NCBI GenBank assembly: GCA_026224995.1 | Contig: JAMFRX010000382.1 | Span: forward strand, 1 to 7,736 | Direction: 5' to 3' | Origin: Puia dinghuensis | GTDB lineage: Bacteria; Bacteroidota; Bacteroidia; Chitinophagales; Chitinophagaceae | DNA: 7,736 bases | Part shown: in pieces, positions 5,041 to 7,736 of the stretch | Position numbering within the stretch: the stretch's first letter is position 1 | Layout of the letters: every line of letters starts with the position of its first letter | Translations under genes and position numbers: made by a program | The notes under the pieces: generated by a model | Databases searched by the model: none | The model's input: only the letters and a program-made list of their open reading frames with translations | What the model was told of the DNA's origin: nothing

Positions 5041-7143
5041 TCAGATAACGGGTTCTGCCGCCTCCGCGGCCGGATGATTGATCTTGATGGTCAGCGTCAC
5101 CTGGGTGCCGGCAGGGTCGCCCTGCTCGTCATACAGGTCTTCTATCTGGAAAAAGGGCCGGGATTCTCCTACGCCCGTGAGCAGCGCCATGCGCTCGGCT
5201 GTGATCTGCAGGCCCATGGATTTATGCCGTTCCGCCGATTTGCTTTTCAGCATCATCGCCCGCCTGCGTCCTACGCCGTCATCACGGATCACGCAGGTCA
5301 GCAGGTTTTCTTCCGCCCGCATCGTTATCGTCAGGCTGCCCCTTTCTTCTTTATGCATCAGGCCATGCCAGATGGCATTCTCTACAAAGGGCTGCACCAG
5401 CAGCGGCGGGATGCGTATATCGTCGACATCTACCTCTTCCTCCACCACTATGAGATAATCGAAGGCATCCTTGAACCGAAGGCTCTCCATATCCAGGTAA
5501 AGCCGCAGGATCTCCAGCTCTTCGGCCAGCATGATATAGCTATGGCGCGAGTGGTTCATGATCATGCGCATCAGCCGGGAGAATTTCGTCAGATAGTCGG
5601 ATGCGGCTTCCGTCTCATGTCCCAGGATGAACCGGTTGATGGCATTCAGGCAGTTGAAAATAAAATGCGGATTCATCTGCGAACGCAGCGCCTGGATCTC
5701 CAGTTCCTTGGCCCGCTGCTGAAGCGCCGCCTTGGCCCGCTCCCCTTCCAGCCGCTGGATCTCCAGCTCGTCCTCCGCCCGCTTGCGGCGATGCGCTTCA
5801 TTTCGCCGTTTCAGCCGGATGATCCAGACATAGATGCCCGTGAGCAGCAGGAGGACCAGGATGCCCATGATCAGCAGGTTCTTGACCATCATCTCCTGCC
5901 GCAGGCAGGCGTCCTCCAGCTGCTTGTCCTGGTTCAGCAGCTGTATCTGCTGCTGGAATCCGTAGGAGCCGAACCTTCCTTTCAGCTGATCGTTCAGCAC
6001 ACTGTCTTTCAGGACGATATACCGGCGATAATAGTAATATGCGCTATCCGTTCGACCCTCGCGGTCATACAGCGTGTACAGCAGCTGGCTGCCATCCCGG
6101 ATATTTTGCCGCGCATCCGTAGCCGTTGCCAGCCCCAGCTCTTCCCTGGCATATCGGAAAGCCTCCACGTCCTGGTGCAGGCCCACGTAGGTCTTGGACA
6201 AGTCTTCCAGGCAGCGCATCAGCTGGTTGCCGTCGTTCATCCGGCGCTGATAGCCAAGGCTTTTGATAAAATAGGGCAGGGCGGCGGAATACTCTTCCCG
6301 GACAAGGTAATATTCCCCCTTGCTTACCAGGAAGGTTCTTAGCATAGGCGGCTGAAGGCGGGCGCTGTCCAGCTTATCGAAGTAATATAAGGCGCTATCA
6401 TATTTGTGCTGCCTTGTCAGGAGCTCCGCATAAACGCTCAGGTCCCATGGACCCATCTGTTCCGGCCTTCCGCCGCTGAAAGCCTGACGGAAATAGTTCT
6501 CCGCAGCGCCGTAGTCTTCTATCTGTACAAACATCCCGGCAAGCGTCTTGTATTGCATCTTTAACAGGCTGGAGTCATGCAGGGCTTCCGACTGCTGGAT
6601 ACATTGCCGCAGCATATCGAAGGCGCTGCCATAATCCCCCCGCTCGCGATAGGCTTCACCCTTGAACGACAACAGCATGATCTCTCCTACTTTGCTGCCG
6701 GCCCGGCGTGCATAACGCAGCGCCTGGTCGAAATTGCGGAGGGCTTCATCAAAACGGCTCTGCGCAAAAAGTGCGAAGCCCAAGCCATAATAGGCCAGGG
6801 TGATACCATTTTTGTTGTCCGTCCGGGCGAACCACTCCAGGGACTCCCGGGCCAGCTTCTCCGATTGCAGGAAATCATCGCTTTGCTCTTTGACGATCAG
6901 CGCCTCACAAGCCAACGCTACGGCTATGCCGTGACTGTAGCCGGCCCGCCTCGCATCCGCCAGCGCCTGAGTGGCCACTATGACTTCGGTATCGTCCAGC
7001 CAATACTCCCGCTGTACCAGCTTGTTGAGAAGCCTGCCCTCCATCTGGTCGATCCGCTTCCATGCCGTATCAGCCGGCGCGGCCTGCGATCGGACTGCCC
7101 CGGTTAAAAATTGAAGTAATATGATACAAGCCCATCGGTACAT
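5041..7143 (-). CDS. LytS-like sensor histidine kinase with extracytoplasmic TPR region
   Basis: A 700-residue membrane kinase. An N-terminal signal sequence (about 1-22) is followed by a long helical region (about 30-400) with TPR-like repeats, for example LGFALFAQSRFDEALRNFDQ at 121-140 and repeated AxxYFxxAL/F patterns to about 375. It is expected to lie in the periplasm. One transmembrane helix spans about 422-442 (NLLIMGILVLLLLTGIYVWI), then a charged coiled coil to about 488. The His_kinase domain carries phospho-acceptor H493 in QMNPHFIFN. The ATPase part has the N-box asparagine N589 in PFVENAIWHGL, DDGVG at 621-625, SMGL at 642-645 and a terminal GTQV at 679-682. This is the Bacteroidota form of LytS/YehU kinases, in which TPRs replace the multi-helix membrane sensor. 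Start is ATG at 7143. The signal is unknown. The response-regulator gene follows after 5 bases. Confidence 0.95.
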   Translation of the reverse strand: MYRWACIILLQFLTGAVRSQAAPADTAWKRIDQMEGRLLNKLVQREYWLDDTEVIVATQALADARRAGYSHGIAVALACEALIVKEQSDDFLQSEKLARESLEWFARTDNKNGITLAYYGLGFALFAQSRFDEALRNFDQALRYARRAGSKVGEIMLLSFKGEAYRERGDYGSAFDMLRQCIQQSEALHDSSLLKMQYKTLAGMFVQIEDYGAAENYFRQAFSGGRPEQMGPWDLSVYAELLTRQHKYDSALYYFDKLDSARLQPPMLRTFLVSKGEYYLVREEYSAALPYFIKSLGYQRRMNDGNQLMRCLEDLSKTYVGLHQDVEAFRYAREELGLATATDARQNIRDGSQLLYTLYDREGRTDSAYYYYRRYIVLKDSVLNDQLKGRFGSYGFQQQIQLLNQDKQLEDACLRQEMMVKNLLIMGILVLLLLTGIYVWIIRLKRRNEAHRRKRAEDELEIQRLEGERAKAALQQRAKELEIQALRSQMNPHFIFNCLNAINRFILGHETEAASDYLTKFSRLMRMIMNHSRHSYIMLAEELEILRLYLDMESLRFKDAFDYLIVVEEEVDVDDIRIPPLLVQPFVENAIWHGLMHKEERGSLTITMRAEENLLTCVIRDDGVGRRRAMMLKSKSAERHKSMGLQITAERMALLTGVGESRPFFQIEDLYDEQGDPAGTQVTLTIKINHPAAEAAEPVI

Positions 7144-7196
7144 AGCCTGACTAAGTTACCCAAACCCCGCCATTCCCCCCTTACCGCTCCTCCAGG

Positions 7197-7210
7197 ATTG
7201 AGCCGCTGAC
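7197..7210. repeat. 14-base direct repeat, copy 1, in the kinase/ssb divergent region
   Basis: ATTGAGCCGCTGAC is identical to copy 2 at 7238-7251 except for one base (C/T at the tenth position). The copies are in the same orientation with a 41-base period, about four helical turns, so both would present the same DNA face. It lies 54 bases upstream of the kinase start codon and is a candidate operator. Confidence 0.5.
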
Positions 7211-7237
7211 CGCCAGGCCCCGTAACCGGCCTTTTCC

Positions 7238-7251
7238 ATTGAGCCGTTGAC
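7238..7251. repeat. 14-base direct repeat, copy 2, overlapping a dyad
   Basis: ATTGAGCCGTTGAC, 13/14 identical to copy 1. This copy overlaps an inverted repeat, AGCCGT at 7242-7247 and ACGGCT at 7250-7255 with a 2-base centre, which copy 1 lacks. The dyad fits a dimeric regulator or a small hairpin. It lies 88 bases before the ssb start and 94 bases before the kinase start. Confidence 0.5.
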
Positions 7252-7339
7252 GGCTAAAACTGGTGGGAAACTTCAGGAAAACTTCTTCCAGGGTGGGTGT
7301 GGAAATGGTGTAAATTGCCCCTTTACTAAAAATACCATT

Positions 7340-7736
7340 ATGATAAAGCTCCAAGTAATCGGCAACCTGGGAAAGGATTGTGTCACCAATACGGTGAATG
7401 GAAAGAATGTGATCAATTTCAACGTGGCGCACACCGAGAAATTCAAAGATGCCCAGGGTAATCAGAAAGACAAGACCATCTGGGTGGAATGTGCTTACTG
7501 GACGGACCGTACCGGAATCGCCCCCTATCTTAAAAAAGGCACCCAGGTATATGCTGAAGGGACTCCAGAAGTGAGGACCTATCCAAAAAACGACGGGACT
7601 ACCGGTATCTCCCTCACCCTTCGCGTACAGACGGTACAGCTTCTCGGAAGCAGGGGAACGGAAGGCGGTGGCGGCGGCTATTCCGGCGGCGCATCCGAAG
7701 GATATGCCACCCAGTCCAGTCCATCCCGGGTAGCAT
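7340..7736 (+). CDS. ssb: single-stranded DNA-binding protein, partial (cut by the window end)
   Basis: SSB coats single-stranded DNA in replication, recombination and repair, and recruits partners through its acidic C-terminal tip. I translated 132 residues from ATG at 7340 to the window edge. The OB-fold occupies about 1-104: MIKLQVIGNLGKD, FNVAHTEKF, TIWVECAYW with W48 and W54 as likely stacking aromatics, then YLKKGTQVYAEG and SLTLRVQTVQLLG. A glycine-rich linker starts at about 107 (EGGGGGYSGG). The acidic tip lies beyond the window. The fold is complete and looks functional. The gene is transcribed away from the sensor-kinase operon. The short AT-rich leader (TACTAAAAATACCATT) has no Shine-Dalgarno. 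Confidence 0.93.
   Translation, partial: MIKLQVIGNLGKDCVTNTVNGKNVINFNVAHTEKFKDAQGNQKDKTIWVECAYWTDRTGIAPYLKKGTQVYAEGTPEVRTYPKNDGTTGISLTLRVQTVQLLGSRGTEGGGGGYSGGASEGYATQSSPSRVA

Larger units (their letters stand above)
7144..7339. promoter_or_regulatory. divergent intergenic region between the kinase gene and ssb
   Basis: This 196-base stretch must hold the promoters of both the two-component operon (- strand) and ssb (+ strand). I could not find a full TAnnTTTG match on either strand. The nearest are TAACTTAG on the - strand at 7151-7158, which is too close to the kinase ATG for a normal leader, and TAAATTGC on the + strand upstream of ssb. The two direct repeats and the dyad are the only clear structures. 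An open frame on the - strand across here is not a credible gene. Confidence 0.4.

Noticed and set aside
5038..6342. 434-residue open frame on the + strand
   Set aside because: It lies entirely antisense to the kinase gene, whose protein has all family motifs. The antisense product is low-complexity, rich in His, Gln and Leu, and resembles nothing. It is open because of the kinase gene's codon bias.
7181..7432. 83-residue open frame on the - strand across the divergent intergenic region
   Set aside because: Overlaps the start of ssb on the other strand and the repeats. It has no recognisable domain or start context.

Overview
The window looks like chromosomal housekeeping DNA from a moderately GC-rich member of the Bacteroidota, most likely in or near the Chitinophagaceae. 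The reasons are an MnmA of the Bacteroidota type (an ETGCC segment after the PP-loop), an RsmB-type methyltransferase with CAASGGK in motif I, a LytS-like kinase with extracytoplasmic TPRs paired with a LytTR regulator, TAnnTTTG promoter elements, and no obvious Shine-Dalgarno sequences. The genus assignment is inference. I see no phage, insertion sequence, CRISPR, tRNA or rRNA.

Left part (1-1583, + strand): the C-terminal end of the 2-oxoglutarate dehydrogenase E2 subunit, followed after 6 bases by an RsmB/NOP-family RNA m5C methyltransferase. The first ~160 bases of the E2 fragment carry two in-frame stops and changes at normally invariant residues, while the rest is intact. This is either sequence error at a contig edge or gene decay. 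The methyltransferase converges on the next gene, and their stop codons overlap by 4 bases.

Middle part (1580-4159, - strand): read in transcription order, a secreted PepSY-like small protein (3674-4159), then mnmA (tRNA 2-thiouridylase), then 21 bases later an uncharacterised lipoprotein. The gap upstream of mnmA holds a TAnnTTTG element and three consecutive hairpins. The last hairpin is a long stem followed by six T on the mnmA strand, ending 4 bases before the ATG. It looks like a terminator or attenuator inside the leader.

Right part (4283-7736): a two-component operon on the - strand. A 700-residue sensor kinase (signal peptide, TPR region, one membrane helix, His_kinase/HATPase) is followed after 5 bases by a LytTR response regulator. 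Divergent from it is ssb on the + strand, cut by the window edge. The 196-base divergent intergenic region holds a 14-base direct repeat (13/14 identical, 41-base period). A third, weaker copy lies just after the response-regulator gene, upstream of the PepSY-like gene. These could be operators linking the two-component system to its flanking genes, but this is inference.

No stretch over 300 bases lacks a gene. I do not see a clear novel multi-gene system. The best leads are the mnmA leader, the shared intergenic repeat around the two-component operon, the unknown mnmA-linked lipoprotein and the disrupted E2 start.
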